From Enterocloster lavalensis (lineage in GTDB: Bacteria > Bacillota > Clostridia > Lachnospirales > Lachnospiraceae): a stretch of DNA of 64,000 bases. The stretch covers positions 7,375-71,374 of the forward strand of contig NZ_CABJCG010000026.1 of the NCBI RefSeq assembly GCF_902364025.1, written 5' to 3'. Position 1 is the first letter of the stretch. Each line of letters opens with the position of its first letter. A program made the translations under genes and the position numbers. This document shows, piece by piece, positions 33,867 to 42,670 of the stretch. The notes under the pieces were generated by a model. That model was not told where the DNA came from. It saw only the letters and a program-made list of their open reading frames with translations, and did no database searches.

Positions 33867-34604
33867 ATGAATACAATCTACGACAACTGGTCAATGTGGC
33901 AGAAGCTGCTCACCATGCTGGAGCATCAGTTCGGAAACAAATGTGAATTTATCCTGCATGACCTGACAAAAGATTACAGCCACACCATTGTTGACATCCG
34001 CAACGGTTATATCACCAACCGTAAAATCGGAGATTGCGGCTCAAACCTCGGGCTGGAAGTGCTGCGTGGGACGGTGGAAAACGGGGACCGCTACAACTAC
34101 ATTGTGAATACGCGGGATGGGAAGCTTCTGCGCTCCTCCACCATGTTTATCAGCGATGAAAACGGAAAGACCATCGGAAGCCTCTGCATCAACACGGACA
34201 TCACGGAAACCGTGCGCTTCGAGGAATATCTGCGCCAGTACAACCAGTACAGCGTGCCGGCCGCAGCCCAGGCCGCAACCGCCATGGCCCCCGCCGCTCC
34301 CGCCCAGCCCGAACCTCCCGCCCACGAGCCGGAGTTCTTCGCCAACGACGTGTCCCAGCTTCTGGACTACCTGATCGCCGAGGCCGGAAAACAGGTGGGC
34401 AAGCCGGTGGAACAGATGCACCGTGAGGACAAGATCAAGTTCGTGCGTTACCTGGACCAGAAGGGCGCATTTCTGATCACCAAGGCAGCGGAGCGCATCT
34501 ACGAATATCTGGGGGTATCCCGTTTTACCCTGTACAACTATTTAGATATCGTGCGCAAGGAGACAAACGCCGGCGCACCACCACAGGAGGAATCTACATC
34601 ATGA
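33867..34604 (+). CDS. YheO-type transcriptional regulator (PAS-like domain plus HTH)
   Basis: 245 aa from the ATG at 33867, preceded by AAAGGAGG; the frame to 33819 has no such site. Residues 1-115 match the YheO PAS-like domain (CEFILHDLTKDYSHTI, NYIVNTRDGKLLRSSTMFI, GSLCINTDIT). A Pro/Ala-rich linker (about 128-155) leads to a C-terminal helix-turn-helix (QKGAFLITKAAERIYEYLGVSRFTLYNYLD). Known: these proteins regulate nearby amino-acid or amino-sugar catabolic genes. It sits inside the rightward operon and probably controls both arms of the divergon. Confidence 0.9.
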   Translation: MNTIYDNWSMWQKLLTMLEHQFGNKCEFILHDLTKDYSHTIVDIRNGYITNRKIGDCGSNLGLEVLRGTVENGDRYNYIVNTRDGKLLRSSTMFISDENGKTIGSLCINTDITETVRFEEYLRQYNQYSVPAAAQAATAMAPAAPAQPEPPAHEPEFFANDVSQLLDYLIAEAGKQVGKPVEQMHREDKIKFVRYLDQKGAFLITKAAERIYEYLGVSRFTLYNYLDIVRKETNAGAPPQEESTS

Positions 34605-35407
34605 ATCTGTCTTATATACAGAAACTGTTCTGTCTGGACGACCAGAAGGCCGTCGTCACCGGCGCCAGCTCCGGGATCGGACGGGCCATCGCCATATCCC
34701 TTGCCAACTTCGGCGCTGAGGTGGCGCTGCTCGGCCGTTCCGCCGAGGGTCTTAAAGAAACCCACCGGCTCATCGAGGAAGCCGGCGGCGTCTGCGAGGA
34801 TTATATCGTGGACATTTCCAGCACCGGTGAGCAGGAGCGGTTTTTCAAAGAATATATCGGAAAACACGGCCGCCTGGACATCTTCATCGCTAACGCGGGC
34901 ATCAACATCCGCGCCGAGCTGCCGGACGCCAGACTGGAGGACATCGAGACGCTGATCCACACCAACTACATCGGCACCATGTTCGGCATGATCCAGGCCG
35001 CCAACCAGATGAAGCTTCAGCATTCCGGCAACATCGTGGTCATCACCTCCATCAACGGCTTGAGCCCCCTCATCAACCAGGCGGTATATTCCAGCATCAA
35101 ATTCGGCCTGGAAGGCGCCATGCGCTGTCTGGCCGGAAGCATGGCGGAGTACGGCGTGCGCGTCAACAGCTGCGCCCCCGGCTGCGTCCACTCCGCGGGC
35201 AACCGCCACATCTTTGACAAGGAAAATTTCCGCAAAGCCAAGGAGGCCGCCATTCCACTTGGCAAAATCGGAGACCCCGAGGACATCGGCGACGTGGTCG
35301 CCACCATGGTCAGCGACGCCTACCGCTTCATGACCGGCAGCACCATTCTGGTGGACGGCGGGGAACTGATGCGGCCGAAGCAGAAGCAGCCGCAGGTGGA
35401 TTCGTAA
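34601..35407 (+). CDS. short-chain dehydrogenase/reductase
   Basis: 268 aa, ATGA overlap with the regulator. Seen: VVTGASSGIGRAIA (cofactor site), IANAGIN, VVITSINGLSP, the catalytic AVYSSIKFGLEGAM (Y-x-x-x-K) and VRVNSCAPGCV. Typical classical SDR, cytoplasmic, NAD(P)-dependent. Last gene of the rightward operon. It could act with the Gfo/Idh enzyme on the keto product of the lyase. Confidence 0.92.
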   Translation: MNLSYIQKLFCLDDQKAVVTGASSGIGRAIAISLANFGAEVALLGRSAEGLKETHRLIEEAGGVCEDYIVDISSTGEQERFFKEYIGKHGRLDIFIANAGINIRAELPDARLEDIETLIHTNYIGTMFGMIQAANQMKLQHSGNIVVITSINGLSPLINQAVYSSIKFGLEGAMRCLAGSMAEYGVRVNSCAPGCVHSAGNRHIFDKENFRKAKEAAIPLGKIGDPEDIGDVVATMVSDAYRFMTGSTILVDGGELMRPKQKQPQVDS

Positions 35408-35527
35408 CACCGGCCGCGGCACGAATTCCGCCGCCTACGGCCCGCCATTCGCCCGCAGGTTCTTCAGGCGGCACACTGCATCCAGACAATCGCCCGCAGT
35501 CTGCGCCAGCGGCTCATTGCATTCAAC

Positions 35528-35579
35528 AAAAAACGAGACGGAACCAGGCTCACATCAGCCCAGTCCCATCTCGTTTTTT
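35528..35579. terminator. bidirectional terminator between SDR gene and recJ
   Basis: AAAAAACGAGA and TCTCGTTTTTT form an 11-bp stem about 30 bases apart, with a partial inner stem. The A and T flanks serve both converging transcripts. Confidence 0.75.
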
Positions 35580-35605
35580 CCAATTTATGTAATATCCCAG
35601 CTCTT

Positions 35606-37330
35606 CTACCGGAATTTCCAATTCCTAACAACTAATTGCAACGTCCGATTCCCGTTATACTCATTCACCGACGGATAATAAATCACATCCATCATCCTGC
35701 TTCTCCCCATCTCAGCCACAAACTCGTCCCCATCCGTAAACACCACGGCATCCATTGCCAGACCGCGCTCGTTGACCAAATTCAGCTTCACCACGTTCCG
35801 GTTCTTCCCCATAACGCGTGAACTGCGGATCACCATGCCCTTCTGTGCAAACTGGGGCTTCTCGTTTCCCTGCCCGAAGGGCTCCAAAAGCTCCAGCTCC
35901 TCAATCAGGGCTTCGTTGACGTACTCAAACGGCATGGCCACGTCGATCCATATTTTCGGAATAAAATCCTCCTCCGTCAGCTTCGCGTTCTCATTGAGGC
36001 GGCGGCGGAATTCGTCCACCTTCTCCTCCGGCAGGGAAAATCCCGCGGCCATGGGGTGCCCGCCGAATTTGGTCAGCAGGTCCTTCACCTCCACCAGGGC
36101 GTTGAACATGTGGTAGGCCTCGATGGACCGCCCGGAACCCTTGGCCCCGTCCTCGGACCGGGTGAGAATCAGCGTGGGCTTGTTGTACCGCTCCCGGATT
36201 CTGCCCGCCACGATCCCGGCCAGGGACTCATGGCAGTCCGGCAGGAACACCACCAGCACTTTATCGTTTAAATAGCGCTCCTCCACCAGGGCCACCGCCT
36301 GATCCACGCCCTGCTGGGTCATGTCCTTGCGCTGGTCGTTCAGCTCCTTCAGTTCCAGGGCCAGGCGGTCCGCCTCCCCCTCATCCTCACAGAGCAGCAG
36401 AGACAGCGCCAGCTTAGCCGTCTGCAAACGTCCCCCGGCATTTAAACAGGGGCCGATCACAAAGCCGATGTGGTAGGCGCTGATAGCCTTCGGGTCCAGA
36501 TTGTTCTTCTCGATCAGCTTTCGGATTCCCAGATTCTTCGAGATTCCCAGGCGTTTTAAGCCCTCCTTCACCACGATGCGGTTCTCATCCTGGAGCTTCA
36601 TCACGTCGCCCACCGTGGCGATGGCCGCGAACTCCAGCATTTCCAGCCACTCATCCCTGGGCACTCCGGTCCGCTCGTACATCACCTGGATCAGCTTGTA
36701 GGCCACCATGGCCCCGCAGATCGCCCCGTTGGGGTAACGGCTGTCCCTGCGCTTAGGGTTCACCAGAGCGTCCGCCGGGGGCAGCAGGTCCCGCTCGCCG
36801 CCCACGCCGTCATCCACGGTCTGGATGTCGTGGTGGTCGGTGATCACCGCGGTCATTCCCAGCTCCTTCGCCAGCTCAAACTGGCTCACCGCCGCGATGC
36901 CGTTGTCGCAGGTCAGGATGGTGTCCACCCCGTCTGCCGAGGCCGCCCGGATAATGGACTCGTTGATCCCGTAGCCGTCCTTCACCCGGTCCGGTATCTC
37001 ATAGTCCACGGCCGCCCCAAGGCGCTTCAGGCCCCGGTACAGGATGTAGGTGGAGCAGACCCCGTCGATGTCGTAGTCCCCCACGATGCGGATTCTGGCC
37101 CCTGCGTCGATCTTCCCTTCCAGGATTTTCACCGCCCGTTCCATGTCCGGCAGCAGGCGCGGATCGTACATCTGGTCCACGTTCCCGAAGAGATAACGCC
37201 CGATGGCCTCCTCCCCCACCACGTCCCGGTTGCGGATAATCCGCGCCGTCACCGGGCTGATGTGGAATTTCGTCCCGATCTCATTAAAATCCGCCTTCTT
37301 GGCGTGCAGCATCCATTTCGATTCTATCAT
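35606..37330 (-). CDS. recJ: single-stranded-DNA-specific exonuclease RecJ
   Basis: 574 aa from the ATG at 37330 (GGGAG six bases upstream); an ATG at 37342 is possible and the longer frame to 37504 is not supported. Seen: RIVGDYDIDGVCSTYIL (DHH motif I), GVDTILTCDNGIAA, VITDHHDIQ (DHH), GPCLNAGGRL (DHHA1 region) and SLAGIVAGRIRERYNKPTLIL, core GIVAGRIRERY. Known: 5' to 3' degradation of single-stranded DNA in recombination and mismatch repair. Full length for the family. Confidence 0.96.
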   Translation of the reverse strand: MIESKWMLHAKKADFNEIGTKFHISPVTARIIRNRDVVGEEAIGRYLFGNVDQMYDPRLLPDMERAVKILEGKIDAGARIRIVGDYDIDGVCSTYILYRGLKRLGAAVDYEIPDRVKDGYGINESIIRAASADGVDTILTCDNGIAAVSQFELAKELGMTAVITDHHDIQTVDDGVGGERDLLPPADALVNPKRRDSRYPNGAICGAMVAYKLIQVMYERTGVPRDEWLEMLEFAAIATVGDVMKLQDENRIVVKEGLKRLGISKNLGIRKLIEKNNLDPKAISAYHIGFVIGPCLNAGGRLQTAKLALSLLLCEDEGEADRLALELKELNDQRKDMTQQGVDQAVALVEERYLNDKVLVVFLPDCHESLAGIVAGRIRERYNKPTLILTRSEDGAKGSGRSIEAYHMFNALVEVKDLLTKFGGHPMAAGFSLPEEKVDEFRRRLNENAKLTEEDFIPKIWIDVAMPFEYVNEALIEELELLEPFGQGNEKPQFAQKGMVIRSSRVMGKNRNVVKLNLVNERGLAMDAVVFTDGDEFVAEMGRSRMMDVIYYPSVNEYNGNRTLQLVVRNWKFR

Positions 37331-37469
37331 TTGTTCTCCCATTTCTTCTATGTATATGTAATTCAGATATAACAGCCAGCGTTTCCGGCGCGCGGTCAAA
37401 CGCCGCCCCCTGTCCATTTCCATGCCCAAAGGGAACTCCACGGCCAAACGCGCCTCAGGCCGCGCAGGA

Positions 37470-37520
37470 GGGCCGGGGAAGCTCTGCGGCGCAGCTTCCT
37501 GCACCTCCGTTCCCCGGCCC
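37470..37520. repeat. long nested inverted repeat between recJ and the MATE gene
   Basis: GGGCCGGGGAA at 37470-37480 pairs with TTCCCCGGCCC at 37510-37520 (11 bp); an inner stem GGAAGCT / AGCTTCC (37477-37499) competes with it. There is no T run, so it is not a standard terminator. It lies downstream of the MATE stop and upstream of recJ. Confidence 0.75.
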
Positions 37521-37589
37521 GCGTCACCATGGCCCTGTCTGCCATTATAGCTGAATTTTGTAAAATGGGCAAGGCGGGATTCATTTTCC

Positions 37590-38966
37590 CTAATCCGTCA
37601 ACAACTTCCTCGTCTTCCATCTCCCGCTCACATAATACCCCACGCAGATACACCCCGGCAGAATCCGTGAGCAGGCCACGCCCCACCATATGCCGATATA
37701 TCCCATATGGAACACGCTCATAAACAGTAAGCTGAGGCCGATCTTGCAGATCACGCCGTCCAGCAGGCCCAGGAAAAATCCCAGCTCCACAAACCCGCAG
37801 CCGGTTACCATAGCCTGGAAGGACCCGGTCACCGAGGAGGCGAAAAAGTGCAGGATAAAGATTCTCAAAAATGTGGCCCCGAGATCGATCACCGCCTCGT
37901 CGTTGGTAAAAATCCCAAAAATCTGATGGGGGAAGAAAATGCACAGGCAGGCGGAGAAGGCGGCGCAGACCATGGCGGCCGTCACCGTGCAGATCGTAGT
38001 TTTCCCCGCGCGTTCCGTCTTGCGCGCCCCCAGATTCTGTCCGATCATGGAGGCGGAGGCCGTATCGATGCCCTGGATAAACACCTCCAGGAACTTCTGG
38101 AGCTTATTCCCCACGCTGTTTGTGGCCGACACCACCAGGCCGTAAGCGTTGGCGCTGGAATTCACCCACAACATACCGAAACGCACGAACATGCTCCGCA
38201 CCACCTGGGGGATACCCAGTCGGACCAGAATCCATAGAATCTCCCGGTCCAGCTTCAGATAAGAGAGTTTCAGCTCAAAATCAAACCGTTCCCGCTTCTT
38301 CCACATGAACAGAAACGCCGCGATAAACGCTCCCATCTGGGAGGCGGTGGTGGCGATTGCCGTGCCCGCGGCCTCCAGATGGAATACCACTACCAGCAGA
38401 ATATCCAGCACAATATTCACCGTGGCCGCCACCAAAATAAAATACAGGGGCCGCTTCGACTCGCCCATTCCCCTCAAAATACCGCAAACCGCGTTGTACC
38501 CGAAAATGAACGGATATCCCAGCGCTGTGATCATCATATAGTTAGCCGCCTGCCCCATGGCCTCCGGCGGGCAGTTTAACAGTTCCAGAATCGTCCGGTG
38601 AAAGAAAAACGCCGCAAACACCAGGGCCACCGAAATCATCATCATAAAGCTCAGCAGCGTGCCCACCGTCTGCTTGATTTTCCGGTCCGCCTTTGCGCCG
38701 AACAGCTGCGCGATGTAAATCTGCCCGGCCGTGGAGAATCCCATAGCCACCGGAGTTACCAGATCCGCCATTTCTCCGCCGGTATTCACTCCCACGGTTC
38801 CAATATTTCCCACATACTGGCCGATCACAATCAGGTCCACCATGGAATACAGCTGCTGCACCAGATTGGTCAGCACAATGGGAATTGCAAAAAGCAAAAG
38901 CCCCCTCATGATGGGGCCTTCCGTCAGGTTGGTCCCCACCTTGTCCTTGCGCACTGCCTGTGTCAA
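37590..38966 (-). CDS. MATE-family efflux transporter
   Basis: 458 aa from a TTG at 38966, which has AGGAG 8 bases upstream; a GTG at 38975 is also in frame but touches that site. Twelve hydrophobic segments. Seen: NLTEGPIMRGLLLFAIPIVLTNLVQQLY, core GPIMRGLLLFAIP, then DLIVIGQYVG and a repeat of the pattern in the second half (LVRLGIPQVVRSMFV). Known: sodium- or proton-driven export of drugs or metabolites. Stands alone between recJ and the PTS cluster; substrate unknown. Confidence 0.92.
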   Translation of the reverse strand: MTQAVRKDKVGTNLTEGPIMRGLLLFAIPIVLTNLVQQLYSMVDLIVIGQYVGNIGTVGVNTGGEMADLVTPVAMGFSTAGQIYIAQLFGAKADRKIKQTVGTLLSFMMMISVALVFAAFFFHRTILELLNCPPEAMGQAANYMMITALGYPFIFGYNAVCGILRGMGESKRPLYFILVAATVNIVLDILLVVVFHLEAAGTAIATTASQMGAFIAAFLFMWKKRERFDFELKLSYLKLDREILWILVRLGIPQVVRSMFVRFGMLWVNSSANAYGLVVSATNSVGNKLQKFLEVFIQGIDTASASMIGQNLGARKTERAGKTTICTVTAAMVCAAFSACLCIFFPHQIFGIFTNDEAVIDLGATFLRIFILHFFASSVTGSFQAMVTGCGFVELGFFLGLLDGVICKIGLSLLFMSVFHMGYIGIWWGVACSRILPGCICVGYYVSGRWKTRKLLTD

Positions 38967-39074
38967 CGTTATCACTCCTTTTATCCAATCTTCATGTCGT
39001 TAAGCCGTAACAGCCCGGGCGGCATACAGGCGGACCTGCCGCCGCGTCCCATACATTTTTCCCGCCAAGGGCTG

Positions 39075-39734
39075 TTATGACAGGTAGTCAAGAATTTCCC
39101 CGATTTGAGTAATGATAACGTCCGCCATCCGTTGATCAATCGCTCCGTCCCGATCCCTCAGGGCAATTACCATGGCCCCCGCGGCTTTACCGGCCCGGAT
39201 TCCAATGGCGGAATCCTCCACAACCAGACATTCCCCGGGCGCCGCTCCCAGCTGCTCCATGGCGTACCGGTACACGCAGGGGTCCGGCTTTCTGCGCCCC
39301 AGGTCAAAGGCCGGCGCGATACAGTCAAAATACCCCAGAATCCCGCACTCCTCCAGCGCCCCGCGCAGCCGCTCCCGGCCGGAATTGGACGCCACCGCAA
39401 TCTGGATTCCCCTGTCCTTCACCGCCTCAAGAGTACCGGCGATTCCGGGCGTCATGACCGCCCCATAGGCGGGCATGGGCGGCCGGTACCCCAGCACCTG
39501 ATCCCTCACCTGCCGGTACCGCTCCTGGCCTCCGAAAATCCGGTCCAGAATGGCTTCCTTTTCCCCAATCACTCCTCCGGCCAGGCGGTAAATCTCACGC
39601 GAACCGGCCCGAAGCCCCAGCTCCCCGAAATACTCCATCATCCGGTCCAGCTTGTAGGTCTCCGTCTGGCAGATCACGCCGTCAAAATCCAGGAGCAGCG
39701 CCCTTACCGGGCCGTCACTCTTCCGTCTCATCAT
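39075..39734 (-). CDS. HAD-superfamily hydrolase, phosphoglucomutase/phosphatase type
   Basis: 219 aa. Seen: ALLLDFDGVICQTE (nucleophile Asp and general acid Asp), a helical cap, VASNSGRERL (motif II), RRKPDPCVY (Lys) and VVEDSAIGIRAGKAAG (acidic motif). Known: relatives dephosphorylate sugar phosphates or isomerise beta-glucose phosphate. It overlaps the PTS IIA gene by 20 bases and has no good ribosome site of its own, so its translation is coupled. It may act on the sugar phosphate formed by the PTS. Confidence 0.9.
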   Translation of the reverse strand: MMRRKSDGPVRALLLDFDGVICQTETYKLDRMMEYFGELGLRAGSREIYRLAGGVIGEKEAILDRIFGGQERYRQVRDQVLGYRPPMPAYGAVMTPGIAGTLEAVKDRGIQIAVASNSGRERLRGALEECGILGYFDCIAPAFDLGRRKPDPCVYRYAMEQLGAAPGECLVVEDSAIGIRAGKAAGAMVIALRDRDGAIDQRMADVIITQIGEILDYLS

Positions 39735-40131
39735 AGGCCTGTGCGTTTAAAATCACCTTCACATCCGAAATCCCCGAGCGGGCGCTCTCCACCAGCGCCG
39801 CCACATCGATCTCCCCGGCCATGCGGGCGGTCAGAAGCTCCAGCAGAACCGGGAAATTCATCCCGGAAATCAGATCGGTCCGGTCGTCCAGCAGCCGGGC
39901 CGCCTGGTTGCAGGGCGTTCCCCCGAACAGGTCCGCCAGAATCACCGCGCCCTCCCCGGTATCCACCTTCTCAATGGCGCGTTTCAATTCCTCCGCAAAC
40001 TCGTCCGGGGACGAATCCTGCCGCAGACAACAGTATTCCAGCTGTTCGATGGAATCCCCCATGAAAAAAGTAGCCGCGTCGGCCAGCCCCCGGGCCAGGG
40101 ACCCGTGGCTGAGTAATACTATCCCTTTCAT
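39715..40131 (-). CDS. PTS mannose-family IIA component
   Basis: 138 aa, single domain. Seen: GIVLLSHGSLARGL with the phosphorylated His, VILADLFGGTPCNQAA and the SGMNFPVLLELL strand, all typical of EIIA-Man. GAGGAGATG precedes the ATG at 40131. It receives phosphate from HPr and passes it to the IIB encoded upstream in the operon. Confidence 0.93.
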   Translation of the reverse strand: MKGIVLLSHGSLARGLADAATFFMGDSIEQLEYCCLRQDSSPDEFAEELKRAIEKVDTGEGAVILADLFGGTPCNQAARLLDDRTDLISGMNFPVLLELLTARMAGEIDVAALVESARSGISDVKVILNAQAYDETEE

Positions 40132-40148
40132 CGCAACATCTCCTCACT

Positions 40149-40406
40149 CTATTTCGTTTGTTTCCGCCTGATCGCCAGCGCCAGGAGCGTTCCCCCCGCC
40201 GCGCAGGCCGCCACCACCGCGATGGTCATCAAAAGCAGCAGCTTTTCCTCGTAAGTCCCCGCCTGAAACGCCTGGACGCCCACGCCCTGGGCCGCCAGAT
40301 TGAGAAGCATCGCCAGGGCGCAGCCCGCGCAGACCAACAGATAGGCGTACAACGAGCCCGTATTTATTTTTGTCAGAAAATGCACCACTCCTGTTTTTGC
40401 GCTCAA
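40149..40406 (-). CDS. small two-helix membrane protein in the PTS operon
   Basis: 85 aa from a TTG at 40406, with AAGGG 7 bases before it. Two hydrophobic segments (about 19-40 and 56-77) separated by a short polar loop, and a Lys/Arg-rich end (AIRRKQTK). No family recognised. It lies between the IIB and IIA genes after a hairpin that may reduce its expression. An accessory to the permease is possible. Confidence 0.65.
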   Translation of the reverse strand: MSAKTGVVHFLTKINTGSLYAYLLVCAGCALAMLLNLAAQGVGVQAFQAGTYEEKLLLLMTIAVVAACAAGGTLLALAIRRKQTK

Positions 40407-40435
40407 ATCCGATCCCTTCTTTCCATTTTTCAGGT

Positions 40436-40468
40436 AAAAGCGAACCTGGCAATTCGGGTTCGCTTTTT
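40436..40468. terminator. hairpin between PTS IIB and the small membrane gene
   Basis: AAAAGCGAACC and GGGTTCGCTTTTT, a 9- to 11-bp stem with T run in either direction. Within an operon it likely causes partial termination. Confidence 0.7.
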
Positions 40469-40479
40469 GTCACACTTCC

Positions 40480-40977
40480 TTAAGACTTTTTCAGCGCGGC
40501 TTCCAGCATCGGCATGAAGGGGGACGGCGCCTCGGAGGGAACCATCTGGGAATAGAGCTTGTAACCCAGCCCGCTCAGATAGTTGAAATTCTCCACATCC
40601 GCTTCCGTCACGCAGATATTTTTACTCACCCGTTTCTTGTTCGCCCCGTTGGACATGTTGCCCACCGTGATATCCGCCTCCAGCTCATAGCCGCCGCGGA
40701 TCAGATCGCAGAGGCACTGGGGCGTTTTGGTGACAATGGTGATGCGCTCCCTGCCGTACTTCCCGCTCACCAGATTTGCCGCGGCCTTCTCCGCCTCCAG
40801 AACGCTAAGCTTCACCCCGGTGGGGCAGGCGATCTTCAGAACCGATTTGAGGATCGGATCGTTGGCGGACTTGGAGTCGATTACCATAATGCGGTTGCAG
40901 TTCCACGCTCCCTGCCACAGGGTGGCCACCTGGCCGTGGATCAGCCGCTCATCAATACGAATTGCACATACGCCCAT
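40480..40977 (-). CDS. PTS mannose/fructose/sorbose-family IIB component
   Basis: 165 aa. Seen: AIRIDERLIHGQVATLW with the phosphorylated His at residue 15, MVIDSKSANDPI, and VGNMSNGANKKRVSKNICV near 110, a conserved family loop. TTAGGAG upstream of the ATG at 40977. Transfers phosphate from IIA to the incoming sugar. Confidence 0.94.
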   Translation of the reverse strand: MGVCAIRIDERLIHGQVATLWQGAWNCNRIMVIDSKSANDPILKSVLKIACPTGVKLSVLEAEKAAANLVSGKYGRERITIVTKTPQCLCDLIRGGYELEADITVGNMSNGANKKRVSKNICVTEADVENFNYLSGLGYKLYSQMVPSEAPSPFMPMLEAALKKS

Positions 40978-41007
40978 ATTTATTCTCCTAACTGAATATT
41001 CTTACGT

Positions 41008-41805
41008 TTACAGAATCCCAATCCAGGTCAGAACGATGCAGACCGCGATAATCAGCCACACCATCTTGACCGTGGTCATTTTCCTGGTTCCCAGCCCCTT
41101 GTAGATCAGCGCGGTCACGCCTGCGGGCAGAAGGTACGGGAAAATGGCGTCCAAAATCGCCTGGATCGACTGCTGCGCCTCCCCGTATGTAAACACAAAG
41201 GGGATGTTGATCTTGATGGTGGAAGGCACCATACAGCCCACCACAACCAGGCCCATGATGGTGACCGCGGTGGTCAGGCCCTTGATCATATCCTGCTTGG
41301 TGGTGATAAAGGAAACGCCCTGTTTGTAGCCTTCCATAAAGAACCAGTAACGCACGAAGCCGTTGCAGAACAGGCAGAGCGCGATACATAAAAGCAGCCC
41401 GACCACGGAATTTTCCAGCGCCATATATCCGGCAAGGGAGCCGAAAATGACCTTGGCGCTGACCTTGAAAATGGAGTCCCCCAGTCCCGCGAAGGGTCCC
41501 ATCAGGCCGGTTCTCAGCGCCACCGCCGTCTCTGTGATCTCCGGCGTCTCGCTCTCCTCCAGCGCCAGGCTGGCGCCGTGAATGATCTGGCCCATGGTAT
41601 TTTCCGTGTTGTAGAAGGTGGACAGGTACTGTTCCGTCTTCTGCGCGATCAGCTCGTCGTCGCCCTCATAAATCTTCTTGATCGCCGGGGTGATAAACTG
41701 CGCGAAACCCGCAGACTGCATGGTCTCATAGTTGAAGCTCTGCCACTGGTAGCAGAAGCTGCGCAGCATTGCCCGTTTAATATCGCTTTTTGTCAATTTA
41801 CTCAT
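41008..41805 (-). CDS. PTS mannose-family IID component
   Basis: 265 aa from the ATG at 41805 (GGGAGGTG upstream), overlapping the IIC stop by 8 bases. Seen: LTKSDIKRAMLRSFCYQWQSFNYE, core MLRSFCYQWQSFNYE, GPFAGLGDSIF and a hydrophobic C-terminal half. IID and IIC together form the membrane channel of this PTS class. Confidence 0.94.
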   Translation of the reverse strand: MSKLTKSDIKRAMLRSFCYQWQSFNYETMQSAGFAQFITPAIKKIYEGDDELIAQKTEQYLSTFYNTENTMGQIIHGASLALEESETPEITETAVALRTGLMGPFAGLGDSIFKVSAKVIFGSLAGYMALENSVVGLLLCIALCLFCNGFVRYWFFMEGYKQGVSFITTKQDMIKGLTTAVTIMGLVVVGCMVPSTIKINIPFVFTYGEAQQSIQAILDAIFPYLLPAGVTALIYKGLGTRKMTTVKMVWLIIAVCIVLTWIGIL

Positions 41806-42568
41806 CACCGACACCTCCCATGTTCTGGACTTCAGCAATCTTATTGTTGGTGTAATACGCGATCATTGCCAGCGCGATGCCGATCAGGGCCGCGCCCAGC
41901 GCTCCGATTCCAAAGTACGCGAACAGCACGAAACCGATAATCACATACTGGAAGTTCCCCTTGATGTTCATGGAGCGCAGCAGGATTGCAAAGCCGATTG
42001 CGGGAAGCATATTTCCTGCGTTCTTGAATCCGGCTAAAAGCCAGGCGGGGATAAAGTTGTTGACCGCTTCCACAATGGGAGCGCCCGCCACAAACAGGAT
42101 CAGCAGCGGCAGGGGCGCGGTCAGAAGAATGCGGGGCCACAGGCCGATATGGATCCAGCGGACCGCCGTGTCCACATCCTTGGCTCTGGCGCACTCCTGG
42201 GCCTTGTGCAGGAAGAACGATCCGCTCATCTTCGCCAGCACATCCAGGGTGGAGGCCAGGGTCGCCACCACAATTCCCACCGCCATACCGGTTTCCATGT
42301 TGGTCACCGCTCCGAAGGCCACGCCAACCACAACTCCCATATTGTAGTTGGGCACCGTGGAGCCGCCCAACGGGTTTAAGCCGATGTTCATCAGCTCGTA
42401 GGTGCCGCCCAGGTAAAAGCCCGTGGCCACATCCCCCATAATCAGGCCGGTTGCCAGCCCGTTTAAGACCACGCCGCCGGCAACCAGTCCGAAGCCCGTA
42501 GCGCTTGTGATTACGTTGTACAACGTAAACCATAAAATAATTAATACGATCTGAGGTACCGTAAACAT
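41798..42568 (-). CDS. PTS mannose-family IIC component
   Basis: 256 aa, strongly hydrophobic. Seen: GLATGLIMGDVATGFYLGGTYELMNIG, core GDVATGFYLGGTYEL, and GGSTVPNYNMGVVVG. Known: substrate-binding permease partner of IID. Ninety-odd bases separate it from the ceramidase-like gene upstream. Sequence does not tell the sugar; relatives move mannose, sorbose, N-acetylgalactosamine or fructoselysine. Confidence 0.94.
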   Translation of the reverse strand: MFTVPQIVLIILWFTLYNVITSATGFGLVAGGVVLNGLATGLIMGDVATGFYLGGTYELMNIGLNPLGGSTVPNYNMGVVVGVAFGAVTNMETGMAVGIVVATLASTLDVLAKMSGSFFLHKAQECARAKDVDTAVRWIHIGLWPRILLTAPLPLLILFVAGAPIVEAVNNFIPAWLLAGFKNAGNMLPAIGFAILLRSMNIKGNFQYVIIGFVLFAYFGIGALGAALIGIALAMIAYYTNNKIAEVQNMGGVGDE

Positions 42569-42670
42569 AGTAATTCCCCTCTCCTTCTCTTTTTTACATG
42601 GTTGTTATCTGCATCCCCGGCTGCCGGGCGCGGCCGCTCTCCCCGCTGCCGGAAAATCCATTCCTCTTGT

